Source of the DNA: CAVWCQ01 sp963753545
GTDB lineage: Bacteria > Chloroflexota > Anaerolineae > Aggregatilineales > Aggregatilineaceae
Assembly (NCBI GenBank): GCA_963753545.1
Contig: CAVWCQ010000002.1
Location: 1-64,000 of the forward strand
DNA length: 64,000 bases
Direction of reading: 5' to 3'
Each line of letters starts with the position of its first letter. Position 1 is the first letter of the stretch. Under the pieces are notes generated by a model. That model searched no databases. It had not been told where the DNA came from and saw only the letters and a list, made by a program, of their open reading frames with translations. Shown in pieces: positions 17,259 to 25,800 of the stretch. The position numbers and the translations under genes were made by a program.

Positions 17259-19001
17259 ATGACTGACGACAGCCTGCTTGGAATACAGTTGGATGAATAC
17301 CGCCTCGAGACCTTGCTGGGACAGGGCGGCATGGCGCGCGTTTATCGTGGAATTGATGTCCGGCTCCAGCGTTATGTGGCGATCAAGGTGATCGATGCCC
17401 CTCTGCGAAGCGATTCTGAGTATGTTAAGCGATTTGAGCGAGAAGCGCAGGCAATCGCTAAGCTGGAGCATCCTCACATCGTAAGGCTGTATCGATACGG
17501 CGAAGCGCAAGGTGTCCTTTACATGGCAATGCAATATATCGAAGGGACAGATCTGGAATTCGTGTTAGATAGTTATCGGGCAGATAATGAATATATTGGA
17601 CCTGAGGAAGCGGAACAAATCATCCGACAAATTTGTTCTGCTCTTGATTACGCTCACAGTAAAGGTGTTATTCACCGCGACATCAAGCCATCTAATATTA
17701 TGCTTGACAAGCAGGGACAGGCCTATCTAGCCGATTTCGGATTAGCGCTCATGACCGAAATCGGGACACGTGGAGAAATCTTTGGCTCTCCCCACTATAT
17801 AGCCCCTGAACAGGCTATCTCATCTGCTGGCGCTAGCCCCAAAAGCGATCTCTATTCAGTTGGTATTATTCTTTATGAGATGTTCACAGGGAAGTGGCCG
17901 TTTGACGCCGAGAACCCCATGGATATCGCTATGATGCATATGACCGACGATCCTTGCCCACCTCGTACCCTTCGCCCAAATATTAGGCCGGCGTTAGAGG
18001 CTGTCATTCTCAAAGCAATTGCTAAAGAGCCGGAAAATCGGTATGCCAACGGAGTGGAGTTGGCAAATGCTTTCGAAAAGGCGCTGAAAGCCCGACAGCA
18101 AGAGTCCTGGGAAGAAACCACTGCGGTACGACAATCTATTTCAGAGCGTATTATACTGGAAATGAATGAGAATCCTTTACCCCCCCTTCCAGCAGCTATT
18201 CCTCAGGCAAGTGCAACTATTTACCAACCTGTTGTACCGCTTTCTCAGCCTTTGAGTAGCAGAACTGTCGCACATCCACGCCCACTAAATTCTGTAGTTC
18301 TTGCTGCTATCGCAGGTTGTGTGTTACTTGGAGCAGTATTACTCGCATTATTTGCTATCCTGTTATGGCCCGACAATAGCGAGCAGAAAAAGAAATTAGG
18401 TAGCAATGAAAATACACCGATACCTAACAGCATCGCTGGTGTTGGGACTGAAATAGTCAATGAGACAGTAAATCAGGCCACCTCAGCTCTTTCACCTACT
18501 CCAAGCTCAATGCCAACATGGGTCGTTTCTCCTATCACGAACAGTATTCCTACTGCAGCGATTGTTCCGACCTTGATATCTTCACCAGTGCAAGCGCCTC
18601 CTCAACCAACTTATCCAGCTATGGTTGCAAGTCCCGCTCCTCTTGTAGAAGCAGCAACTAGTTATACGCTCTTATTGGCTAGCCATAAAGATGATAGCTT
18701 ATTTGTCATGAATGCTGGCAATTATAGTTTTCCCCTAGCGCTACTCCACTTAGGAGATGGAGCAGGAGCGCTTGACGGCTCTGAATGGGCAGTACCCGTA
18801 CTTGCTCCAGGGGAATGCGTAGCTGTATGGAAAGATGATGGTAAGCCAAAAGCTCCTGAGATTGATTGCGATTTGGTAGGTAACGAAGTTAAACGTCAAA
18901 GGTCAGAGCGTTTTTGGCAGACGGATTTTAATATCTATTTTAATGGTGTTCTCGTTGCCCAAGACTCAGGTAAGATTTTTCTGTTTACTATCGTAGGATG
19001 A
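17259..19001 (+). CDS. Membrane Ser/Thr protein kinase (PknB type) with extracellular domain
   Basis: 580 residues. Kinase domain at about 14-275: LGQGGMARV loop, Lys43, HRDIKPSN with Asp141, DFG at 159-161, GSPHYIAPEQ. A membrane helix lies at about 345-370 (VVLAAIAGCVLLGAVLLALF), then a Thr/Pro/Ser-rich spacer and a ~115-residue outside domain. That domain shares spaced features with the kinase at 13477-15324: DSL-x-V-x-N, L-DG-x-x-WA, a Pro-Gly-x-Cys strand, a second Cys and a closing FW. It is the last gene of the island; the start codon is 21 bases after the previous stop. The input signal is unknown. Confidence 0.92.
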   Translation: MTDDSLLGIQLDEYRLETLLGQGGMARVYRGIDVRLQRYVAIKVIDAPLRSDSEYVKRFEREAQAIAKLEHPHIVRLYRYGEAQGVLYMAMQYIEGTDLEFVLDSYRADNEYIGPEEAEQIIRQICSALDYAHSKGVIHRDIKPSNIMLDKQGQAYLADFGLALMTEIGTRGEIFGSPHYIAPEQAISSAGASPKSDLYSVGIILYEMFTGKWPFDAENPMDIAMMHMTDDPCPPRTLRPNIRPALEAVILKAIAKEPENRYANGVELANAFEKALKARQQESWEETTAVRQSISERIILEMNENPLPPLPAAIPQASATIYQPVVPLSQPLSSRTVAHPRPLNSVVLAAIAGCVLLGAVLLALFAILLWPDNSEQKKKLGSNENTPIPNSIAGVGTEIVNETVNQATSALSPTPSSMPTWVVSPITNSIPTAAIVPTLISSPVQAPPQPTYPAMVASPAPLVEAATSYTLLLASHKDDSLFVMNAGNYSFPLALLHLGDGAGALDGSEWAVPVLAPGECVAVWKDDGKPKAPEIDCDLVGNEVKRQRSERFWQTDFNIYFNGVLVAQDSGKIFLFTIVG

Positions 19002-19187
19002 GGTGCTGGTGTCGCTTCTCGGACCTGTAGTGCAGCCCAGATATCACTTGGCGAACATGTCACCCCATAGTAATGGTTTTTAGTCAAAATAGGCGAAATT
19101 AAATTTCACTTCTTGAGAAATATTCCGCGAATCGAAGCTATGGATAATTCGGGACAGTCTCCGTGAAATGGTTGGTACGTGGCATAA

Positions 19188-19216
19188 TTGTCATTTGCTG
19201 ATCAATATAATATAAA
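19188..19216 (+). promoter_or_regulatory. Promoter of candidate small RNA
   Basis: TTGTCA (19188-19193), a 17-base spacer, and TATAAA (19211-19216) in the gap after the kinase island. No plausible gene starts downstream before the terminator at 19348-19375, so it most likely drives a short non-coding transcript. Confidence 0.45.
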
Positions 19217-19222
19217 GACAGT

Positions 19223-19376
19223 CGTTGCCATCGCGCACGGGCAATCTCCCCTAAAAACATCCAAAGTGTGAGACAAGCTCTTAGGCGGAGTATGATAATG
19301 TGACGCCCGTCGCTCCCGTTTGAGTACATATTGTGTTCAATATGAAAAGTCCGCCTGATAGGGCGGGCTTTTTATT
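19223..19376 (+). ncRNA. Candidate structured small RNA, ~150 nt
   Basis: Bounded by a promoter-like element and a terminator hairpin. Within it, two nested helices form. The outer helix pairs 19233-19242 with 19305-19313 (9 base pairs, one bulged C on the 5' side). The inner helix pairs 19246-19254 with 19281-19290 (9 base pairs, one bulged C on the 3' side). A lopsided internal loop (3 against 14 bases) separates them and a 26-base apical loop closes the structure. I cannot match it to 6S, SRP, tmRNA or a known riboswitch. The strand is set by the promoter and the T-run. Confidence 0.45.
19348..19375 (+). terminator. Rho-independent terminator
   Basis: Stem AGTCCGCC / GGCGGGCT with a 6-base loop (one G-T pair), followed directly by TTTTATTT. 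It ends the candidate small RNA. The stretch 19380-19720 beyond it, before the importer operon, shows no supported gene. Confidence 0.65.
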
Positions 19377-19725
19377 TCTCTGGTTTTGTATACATGTGAC
19401 GACAGAGTGCTTATCATTTGGCCTTAATTGGTTCCAAAGAACTCGACGGCGTATATAGGGCTGGACCCGTTTCTGCAAAAACACCTCGATCAATATGGAT
19501 CGCGCTTGGCGCATCAAAAGCAGACGCCTGCTAGTAATTGAAATATACTTGGATTTATAATTTGTAATATGGGGCGTGATTCCAAGGAGATGTTCTTTCA
19601 AAAAGCTGTTTAAAGGGTGCCTGCCGATTCCTTCTGCTCGTTTGACAGCACTTAGCGAATAGCTCGAAAAGTACTACTACCATACGTGTCATATTTTGGC
19701 CGATTTTCTAAGGGAGGGAAATATC

Positions 19726-21063
19726 ATGAAAAAAGGATACCTGTTAATTCCGCTCATGATCATTCTTTTAACACTTCCTGCGATGCCGATCAGCGCCAAG
19801 GAAGACCGCGTTTTGGAAGTGTGGACGCACGATTACCAACCACTTGCAGATGCTATCACCACGAAGTGGGGCCCAGAGTTTGAAGCAGCGCATCCCGGTG
19901 TAAAAATTGAATACACCTCGATCCCCTTCGCTGGGGCGGTGGACTATGACACGAAGCTGCTGGCCGACCTCTCCAGCGGGGGTGGACCAGATGTCTGGGT
20001 CATGGGTAGTTGGAACTATCTTGAGAATGGCTACATTGAGTCCGATCTGGTCGCCCCGCTCGATCCAACTATCTTTGGTTACGAATCCGTGGATGACCTA
20101 GTCGCTGACTATCCGCCCAACAGTATGAACGCCTTCGTCCGTGATGGGAAGATCTACGGTCTGTTCAACGAATTAACCACCCTAGCGCTGTTCTATAACA
20201 AAAACATGTTCGATGAGGCCGGGATCGAATACCTGCCTGAAGACAAGCCCGTAAGCTGGGCCCATATCGGGGAGATTAGCCAGCAGCTGCGCAAGACCGA
20301 TTCCAATACCAATGCGTTAACCCAAATCGGCTACCAGTTTGGGTTTTTTGCTGCCTACCGTTCTCCGCAGTGGTACGCGCAGGACTTTTATATCTTCCTG
20401 CGTCAGTTTGGACAGGACGATCTATTCATTGATGGCGAGCCAGCTGCCAATACCGATGCGGTTGTCAACGCTTTCCAGATGATCTACGACTTTACATATA
20501 CCTATCAGGCGTATGATCCGACTTTCATTCAAAACTGGTTTGCTGACTTCCCGAACAACCGCGTCGCAATGGTGGTGGCAGGTCCCTGGTTCGTGGGCGC
20601 GGCCCGCCTGACAGACCCTAACCTGAATTTCGGTGTTGCCCCTGTTCCAGTGGTTGACCCTGAGGACCCAGCGACCTATCAAAACGTTGTGTATAACTGG
20701 GGCTGGTCAGTGAACGCAAATAAGTCGGACGAACAGCAGCAGTTGGCGCAGGAATTTCTGGCCTTCATCCTCGGTAAAAAGGGTGAAGTCGAACAGCCTG
20801 TCTACTGGTTCGAAAACATGGGACTTGCCCAGCCTCGCAGTGCTTTCCTCCAATCCGAAGGGTATCAGGCAGCGCTTGCGAAGGAACCCTGGATGTCGAT
20901 CTTTGATAAATCCTATGAGATGTTCAACACCGAGTATCTGCAACACTCCTACGACCTGGCAGGTGCTGCCTTGATCCGGGCGATTGACCGCGTTATTTAC
21001 GACGGAATGTCTGCCCAAGAAACTGCTGACCTGCTACAGCGCGAATTGCACCGGTTGCAGTAA
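19726..21063 (+). CDS. ABC sugar importer, extracellular solute-binding protein (family 1)
   Basis: 445 residues. Signal peptide MKKGYLLIPLMIILLTLPAM followed by PISAKED with a cleavage site near residue 24; no lipobox Cys, so it is not an obvious lipoprotein. The mature part is a typical periplasmic-type sugar-binding protein: LEVWTHDYQPLADAI, ADLSSGGGPDVWVMG, NELTTLALFYNKNMFDEAG, NRVAMVVAGPWF. It delivers an oligosaccharide or related sugar to the two permeases encoded directly after it. ATG at 19726 was chosen because GGGAGG lies just upstream; a TTG 30 bases earlier in frame is less likely. Confidence 0.9.
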   Translation: MKKGYLLIPLMIILLTLPAMPISAKEDRVLEVWTHDYQPLADAITTKWGPEFEAAHPGVKIEYTSIPFAGAVDYDTKLLADLSSGGGPDVWVMGSWNYLENGYIESDLVAPLDPTIFGYESVDDLVADYPPNSMNAFVRDGKIYGLFNELTTLALFYNKNMFDEAGIEYLPEDKPVSWAHIGEISQQLRKTDSNTNALTQIGYQFGFFAAYRSPQWYAQDFYIFLRQFGQDDLFIDGEPAANTDAVVNAFQMIYDFTYTYQAYDPTFIQNWFADFPNNRVAMVVAGPWFVGAARLTDPNLNFGVAPVPVVDPEDPATYQNVVYNWGWSVNANKSDEQQQLAQEFLAFILGKKGEVEQPVYWFENMGLAQPRSAFLQSEGYQAALAKEPWMSIFDKSYEMFNTEYLQHSYDLAGAALIRAIDRVIYDGMSAQETADLLQRELHRLQ

Positions 21064-21064
21064 T

Positions 21065-21982
21065 ATGCCGGATTTAAGACGTCTCTTACGCAGTCGAAGA
21101 CGTCGAGAGCTTTTCTGGGGCCTGGTGTTCATCTCACCAGGCCTTGCTTATTTCGTCGTCTTCTGGATATCGCCCGTCATTATGACGTTCCAGCAAAGCC
21201 GTTGGAAATGGAAATTTGGACGCGCGACAGAGTATGTCGGTATGCGGAATTACAAGCTTCTGCTCACCGATCCGCTGTTTATTGACTCGTTGAAGGCAAC
21301 CGCACGAATTACCATTGGCGCGCTCATAGCGTGTACCGTGATCGCTTTTGCGCTGGCGTGGCTTCTCAATGACAGCACCCTGCGCGGTACGCGGTGGTTT
21401 CGTCTCATCTTTTTCCTGCCCGTGATTACCGACTGGGTCGCAACGGCGTTGGTGTGGCAGTTGATCTTTTTACCGAACCAAGGTGTGCTGGCCGGGATCT
21501 TTTACAGCCTGGGGCTGAGCCATACATCACTACCCACGCTGCGTTGGACAGCTTCTCGTGATCTCGCACCTGTCTCGATCATCATCTTCACCGTTTGGAA
21601 GACCACTGGGCTTTACATGGTGATCTTTCTGGCAGGATTAAGAAGTGTTCCTAAAGAACTGATCGAAGCAGCGCGTGTAGATGGCGCGAGAGAATGGCAA
21701 CTCATTCGCCATGTGATCCTGCCGCTGCTGGCTCCAATCACTATCTTCGTGATTTTGATCGGCTTTGTGAATGCGATTGGCATGTTCGAGCCAGTCTGGA
21801 TGCTGACTGGCGGCGGTCCAGCAGAGGCAACCAAAACACTGCCGCTGTTCATTCACGAGACTTTCTTTCGTTACCGTCTGGGTGGTTATGCCAGCGCAGC
21901 AGCGATCCTGTACCTACTCATTACGCTTTCTTTTGCTTTGATTGCGTCCCTGATGATCCGCATGTCCGCTTATCAAGAGTAG
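21065..21982 (+). CDS. ABC sugar importer permease (MalF type)
   Basis: 305 residues with six predicted membrane helices. The EAA loop that docks the ATPase reads ELIEAARVDGAREWQLIRHVILPLL. ATG at 21065 lies one base after the stop of the binding-protein gene, and starting here gives the usual basic lead RRLLRSRRRRELFW before the first helix. It pairs with the next gene to form the membrane channel. No ATPase gene is in this cluster. Confidence 0.9.
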   Translation: MPDLRRLLRSRRRRELFWGLVFISPGLAYFVVFWISPVIMTFQQSRWKWKFGRATEYVGMRNYKLLLTDPLFIDSLKATARITIGALIACTVIAFALAWLLNDSTLRGTRWFRLIFFLPVITDWVATALVWQLIFLPNQGVLAGIFYSLGLSHTSLPTLRWTASRDLAPVSIIIFTVWKTTGLYMVIFLAGLRSVPKELIEAARVDGAREWQLIRHVILPLLAPITIFVILIGFVNAIGMFEPVWMLTGGGPAEATKTLPLFIHETFFRYRLGGYASAAAILYLLITLSFALIASLMIRMSAYQE

Positions 21983-21988
21983 GCGATT

Positions 21989-22837
21989 ATGCGAAAAAGA
22001 GGTCTTAAACGCATCCCTAAATATGCTATCCTGATCCTCTATGCAGCCTTCAGTCTGCTGCCGTTTATCTGGATGCTGTCGGCATCTCTCAAATCTGTGC
22101 AAGACGTGCTCAAAATTCCTATTCAATGGATCCCCCCGAGCTTTCATTGGGACAATTACCGAAAGGCGATGTTTGAGCCTCGTTTCGGTGAGATTCGTAT
22201 GTGGGATTATATGCTGAACAGTATTAAGGTAGCCTTGGTCACCGCAGGATTTACCATCGTGCTGTCGAATTTCGTTGGATATGGCTTTGCTAAGTTTCGC
22301 TTTCGAGGTCGTGACCTTCTCATGTGGGCCATGCTTAGCACAACGCTGCTCCCGTTTTCGGCGGTATTGATCCCGATGATTCTGATCACTCGTGATCTGG
22401 GCCTGTTCAACAGTTTCTGGGCCTTGATCCTTCCATTCGCCCTGACAGGACAAAGCATCTTTCTGGCGCGCCAGTTTATGATCACGATTCCAGATGAATA
22501 TATGGATGCAGCGCGTGTGGATGGGGCAAACGAACTTCAGATTTTCGTGAGGATTGTCTTGCCTCTGCTGCGTCCTGCCATTGGCACACTAGGCGTGATG
22601 GCCTTCACCACTTCATGGATGCAGTTTCTATGGCCCTTGGTCTCGCAATCCTCACAGGGGAATTTTACCTTACCCGTGGGGTTATCCTTAATGGGACAGG
22701 GATCCCTCTATGAAGTTAATTATCACCTCTGGATGGCGTCAGCAGTGATGGCCGTCATCCCTCCACTGGTATTTTTCCTCCTTCTGGAAAATGCCTATAT
22801 GCGCGGGCTGGAAACTCTCTCTGGCCTGAAAGGGTAA
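21989..22837 (+). CDS. ABC sugar importer permease (MalG type)
   Basis: 282 residues, six membrane helices, with EAA loop EYMDAARVDGANELQIFVRIVLPLL. N-terminal ILILYAAFSLLPFIWMLSASLKS is the typical MalG/UgpE first helix. Starts 6 bases after the preceding permease and ends 3 bases before the glycosidase-like gene, so all four genes form one operon. The ATPase must be supplied from elsewhere, as known for many family 1 sugar importers that share one MsmK/MsmX-type ATPase. Confidence 0.9.
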   Translation: MRKRGLKRIPKYAILILYAAFSLLPFIWMLSASLKSVQDVLKIPIQWIPPSFHWDNYRKAMFEPRFGEIRMWDYMLNSIKVALVTAGFTIVLSNFVGYGFAKFRFRGRDLLMWAMLSTTLLPFSAVLIPMILITRDLGLFNSFWALILPFALTGQSIFLARQFMITIPDEYMDAARVDGANELQIFVRIVLPLLRPAIGTLGVMAFTTSWMQFLWPLVSQSSQGNFTLPVGLSLMGQGSLYEVNYHLWMASAVMAVIPPLVFFLLLENAYMRGLETLSGLKG

Positions 22838-22840
22838 ATT

Positions 22841-23893
22841 ATGACAAGAACTGTCGGCGCTTTTATTTTCCCGATGGTGTGGGAATCCTGGGATCGTGCA
22901 GAGGCAACCCGGGTTTTCAAATCGCTGCGAACCTTCGGGGTCAACACCATAACAACCGAGTCCTTGACCTACCGCGATGATTTGATCGACCTGGCACACG
23001 CGCTGGATATGCGCTTTGTGGGGGGAATCTCCTGTTTTTCTGAACATGGGGGCAGCAACCAGCTCCTTCACAAACGACCAGAGCTGTGGCCCATTCTTGA
23101 AACAGGGGAGAAACGTCCTCTTATGGAATGGTACATCGGCGTGACACCTACATTCGACGATTACAATCAGTCACGCCTGGACGAAATCGAACGCATCATG
23201 CGTGATCATGCATTGGACGGCATGTGCCTTGATTTTGTCCGGTGGCCTCTGCACTGGGAACTCGAACTACGGCCTGGTGCACCGGAACCATTCCAGAGCA
23301 GTTTTGATCTGCATACGCTAGCTCGTTTTTCGGATTATGCAGGGCTTGAAATACCGACAAATCCCGATGCCGTGCCCGACATGGCACGAGCCATTCTGAT
23401 TCAGCATCGCCAGAAGTGGACCAATTTCAAGTGTAAGGTGATCACCGACTTTGTCTCTCAGGCCCGTGAACGCATTAAGTTTCATCGCAGCGAAGCGCAG
23501 CTCGGCGCTTATCTTGTGCCTGCTCCTGATGATCGCCGTGCCGAGTTAGTCGGTCAACGTGCGGGAGAGTTATGCCGGGTCACCGATTTCCTGGCCCCGA
23601 TGGTCTACCACCCGGTTTTGTACCAAAAACCGGATTGGGTGATCGAAACCATTGATGAAATCGTTCACCTTGCCCCCTGTCAGGTTCAGCCTGTTTTACA
23701 GGTTGACTCTGCGGAAGGGACGGAAATGGGCGCAGATTGGGGACCAATCGTTCCGGTCGAAGAATGGCGGCAGATCGCATGCTATACGGCAGGACGGAAG
23801 GATATTCCTGGTTTTGCAGCTTTTACAGGAACAGCGCTCTTTGCTGACAATCGGGGTCAAATTCTAGCCGCTTGCCTCGCAGAAAACCCCTAA
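22841..23893 (+). CDS. Putative TIM-barrel glycoside hydrolase-like protein
   Basis: 350 residues, no signal peptide, so cytoplasmic. The pattern of alternating strands and helices and segments such as GAFIFPMVWESWD, GVNTITTESLTY, LDGMCLDFVRWP and FLAPMVYHP suggest a TIM barrel like the uncharacterised hypothetical glycosyl hydrolase families; the Asp in LDFVRWP and Glu residues near TTES are candidates for catalysis. As last gene of a sugar importer operon (3-base gap) it probably processes the imported sugar. The fold is inferred from pattern, not from a confident family match. Confidence 0.6.
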   Translation: MTRTVGAFIFPMVWESWDRAEATRVFKSLRTFGVNTITTESLTYRDDLIDLAHALDMRFVGGISCFSEHGGSNQLLHKRPELWPILETGEKRPLMEWYIGVTPTFDDYNQSRLDEIERIMRDHALDGMCLDFVRWPLHWELELRPGAPEPFQSSFDLHTLARFSDYAGLEIPTNPDAVPDMARAILIQHRQKWTNFKCKVITDFVSQARERIKFHRSEAQLGAYLVPAPDDRRAELVGQRAGELCRVTDFLAPMVYHPVLYQKPDWVIETIDEIVHLAPCQVQPVLQVDSAEGTEMGADWGPIVPVEEWRQIACYTAGRKDIPGFAAFTGTALFADNRGQILAACLAENP

Positions 23894-23914
23894 ATCCTGT
23901 TGCCTTTTACCGTA

Positions 23915-24181
23915 CTAGAAATCCGACGGCTGTAGTACTAACACAAATGCGCCATCATCCCGCAATACCGCCCCCTCTTGCACCGACACTTCGCTGCCAA
24001 GGCTGGTTGTTTTAGCGTCTTTATCGCCATTCAACAGAACTGCCCAAACTATTATAAGCGTGCCTATTGCCAGCCCGCCTCCAATCCACAGCCAAGAGCG
24101 GTTTTGTTTCAAACGGGATGCCCTTCTTTTTTTGCCACTCTTTATCTTCCATGTTCCTTGCCAAACCGTCAAGAAACTCAA
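23915..24181 (-). pseudogene. Truncated rhodanese-like membrane protein
   Basis: The frame encodes a basic head, one membrane helix (LWIGGGLAIGTLIIVWAVLL) and then only the first ~20 residues of what looks like a rhodanese domain (SVQEGAVLRDDGAFVLVLQP), ending at a stop where the domain should continue. The likely natural start (ATG at 24152, preceded by AAGGA) is in another frame, joined through an A-run, so a frameshift near the start is also likely. The truncated end faces the glycosidase gene 21 bases away. Probably a remnant. Confidence 0.4.
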
Positions 24182-24258
24182 TATTTTGTGTTGAGCATAT
24201 CCCTGAGCTATAGTGTTTTGCTAGGCAGTCCCTGAAAGGTAGAGATAAAGCGGCTCAT

Positions 24259-24849
24259 ATGCAGTCTGAGCTGAAAAACCTCCTCGAACAGTTGGCAAGA
24301 CTTCATGCCCACCTGTGCCCGCGCCAGATATTAGGGGTGCAAATGGGCCGCTATGCGTCCCAACTGCTCAACCTGACTCTGCCGCAAAGCGATAAACGAG
24401 TGTTCACGTTTGTCGAAACGGATGGGTGTTTTGTCGATGGGGTTTCCGTATCTACTGGCTGCACTCTTGGGCATCGTACGCTGCGGCTGGTTGATTTTGG
24501 CAAAATTGCCGCCACTTTTGTCGATACACAGACGGAGCACGCGATTCGTATCTGGCCCAGCACTCTATCCCGCCAGCGTGCCGCGGACTATGTTCCCAAT
24601 GCGCTCAGCAGCTGGCACGCTCAGCTAGAAGCCTACCAGATTATGCCGCTCTCCGAATTATTCGAGGCGCAGAATGTCCGCCTGACGGTAGCTTTGGACG
24701 AAATCATCAGCCGCTCTGGGGCGCGTGTCACATGCGGGCACTGTGGGGAAGAAATCATTAATGAACGTGAGCTAGTGATCGACGGTGAAATTGTATGCCG
24801 TCCCTGCGCACAGGGAGCCTATTACCAGCGAGGACGATCATGTTTTTGA
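24259..24849 (+). CDS. FmdE-like protein with C-terminal zinc ribbon
   Basis: 196 residues. The N-terminal ~140 residues match the FmdE (formylmethanofuran dehydrogenase subunit E) type domain: HAHLCPRQILGVQMG (compare HGHLCPG...G in the family), ETDGCFVDGVSVSTGCTLGHRTL, and later VDTQTEHAIRIW. The C-terminal ribbon has CGHC and CRPC pairs (about residues 158-186) that should bind one zinc. Outside methanogens such proteins are found with molybdenum enzymes and metal handling, but no specific role is established. A half-Rieske gene starts one base after its stop. Confidence 0.82.
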   Translation: MQSELKNLLEQLARLHAHLCPRQILGVQMGRYASQLLNLTLPQSDKRVFTFVETDGCFVDGVSVSTGCTLGHRTLRLVDFGKIAATFVDTQTEHAIRIWPSTLSRQRAADYVPNALSSWHAQLEAYQIMPLSELFEAQNVRLTVALDEIISRSGARVTCGHCGEEIINERELVIDGEIVCRPCAQGAYYQRGRSCF

Positions 24850-24850
24850 G

Positions 24851-25081
24851 ATGGCGCGGCTGAACCCGGTTATTTTTTTGCAGGTGGGCGATGTGCTCCT
24901 CGCCGCTGACCAGGGCGAACCGCTGCACAGTAGAGTGAAGGACGCTGGTTTCGTTTGTCCCTGTCATGGGCCGCGCTACGACGAACAAGGCGGCGTCCTG
25001 CATGGACCAGCGGAGAAAGCGCTGCATTCTCTGCGTATAGAGACTACAGCGGATGGCCGTTTGCACCTGTATTTACACTGA
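24851..25081 (+). CDS. Small Rieske-like protein with only the second ligand motif
   Basis: 76 residues. The C-terminal half is strongly Rieske-like: CPCHGPRYDEQGGVLHGPAE, which matches the second cluster-binding box (C-x-x-H) and the following GPA turn. The first box (C-x-H) expected about 16-20 residues earlier is absent in this frame, so a normal [2Fe-2S] cluster cannot form from this chain alone. ATG at 24851 follows the FmdE stop directly. It may be degenerate, frameshifted upstream, or share ligands with a partner. Confidence 0.5.
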   Translation: MARLNPVIFLQVGDVLLAADQGEPLHSRVKDAGFVCPCHGPRYDEQGGVLHGPAEKALHSLRIETTADGRLHLYLH

Positions 25082-25102
25082 GTAGTGCTGGAATATGGAA
25101 AC

Positions 25103-25129
25103 AAAAAGCCCCGGCGGGTTTGTCGGGGC
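25103..25129 (-). terminator. Rho-independent terminator of LON-domain gene
   Basis: Read on the minus strand: stem GCCCCG / CGGGGC (25124-25129 with 25108-25113) followed by TTTTT at 25103-25107. It lies 12 bases beyond the LON gene's stop. Confidence 0.75.
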
Positions 25130-25140
25130 ATCCTTGCCAG

Positions 25141-25800
25141 TTAATTGCGGGAGAACAGACTCATTGATTCATCCTGGTTGTGGGCGACCATTGCATTAAG
25201 CAAGGCAACCTCACGCCGGTAGACGGTGCGTACCTCCGTTAAGAAGCTTCCCGCTTCATCCGCCGTCAGTAGTTCCTGCTTCTGCTCGGTGGGAATCTGG
25301 ACCAGTGCGGCGGCGAGATATCCCAGCGCGAGGGGGTTCTCTGGCAGGTGATCTGTGCTGATTTCCAACCCTTCCGCAGTTTTGGATAGGGCTGAGAGGT
25401 AGCGTTCGACCCAGGGACGCAGCTGTTCCCCGGCGTATTCAAGTTGACCGTCCTCGTCCAGTGGTATTAACTCCACGATACCAACTAGATAGGGCTGGTC
25501 GAAGCTCAGCGAATGGATACGGAAGCGTTCCAATCCAACAGCCACAATATTCATCCGGCCATCGTCCGTCCGCTCTAGCTGCGTGATCTGGGCTGTGCAG
25601 CCGACAGGATAGGGATCGGCCAGTGGACCCATCGCTTCCTGCCCATTACGAATCAAAACCACGCCAAACGGCTGTTGAGCCGCCGCGCAGGTTTCTATCA
25701 TCTGGATATAGCGCTCTTCAAAGATATGCAGGTTGATGGGCATACCCGGAAAAAGCACCGTATTGAGTGGGAAAAGCGGTAGTTCGAATAGATCTTGCAT
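25141..25800 (-). CDS. LON peptidase N-terminal-type substrate-binding protein
   Basis: 219 residues containing only the LON substrate-binding (PUA-like) domain: LPLFPLNTVLFPGMPINLHIFEERY at the N-terminus, then GTAQI-like (GCTAQITQLERTDDGRMNIVAVGLERFRI) beta strands and a helical C-terminal part. There is no ATPase or protease domain, so it is one of the common stand-alone LON-domain proteins, whose exact role is not settled. ATG at 25800. Monocistronic, with its own terminator at 25103-25129. Confidence 0.88.
   Translation of the reverse strand: MQDLFELPLFPLNTVLFPGMPINLHIFEERYIQMIETCAAAQQPFGVVLIRNGQEAMGPLADPYPVGCTAQITQLERTDDGRMNIVAVGLERFRIHSLSFDQPYLVGIVELIPLDEDGQLEYAGEQLRPWVERYLSALSKTAEGLEISTDHLPENPLALGYLAAALVQIPTEQKQELLTADEAGSFLTEVRTVYRREVALLNAMVAHNQDESMSLFSRN

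Noticed and set aside
19138..19329. 63-codon open frame on the minus strand
   Set aside because: No ribosome site and overlaps the structured-RNA candidate; composition not coding-like.
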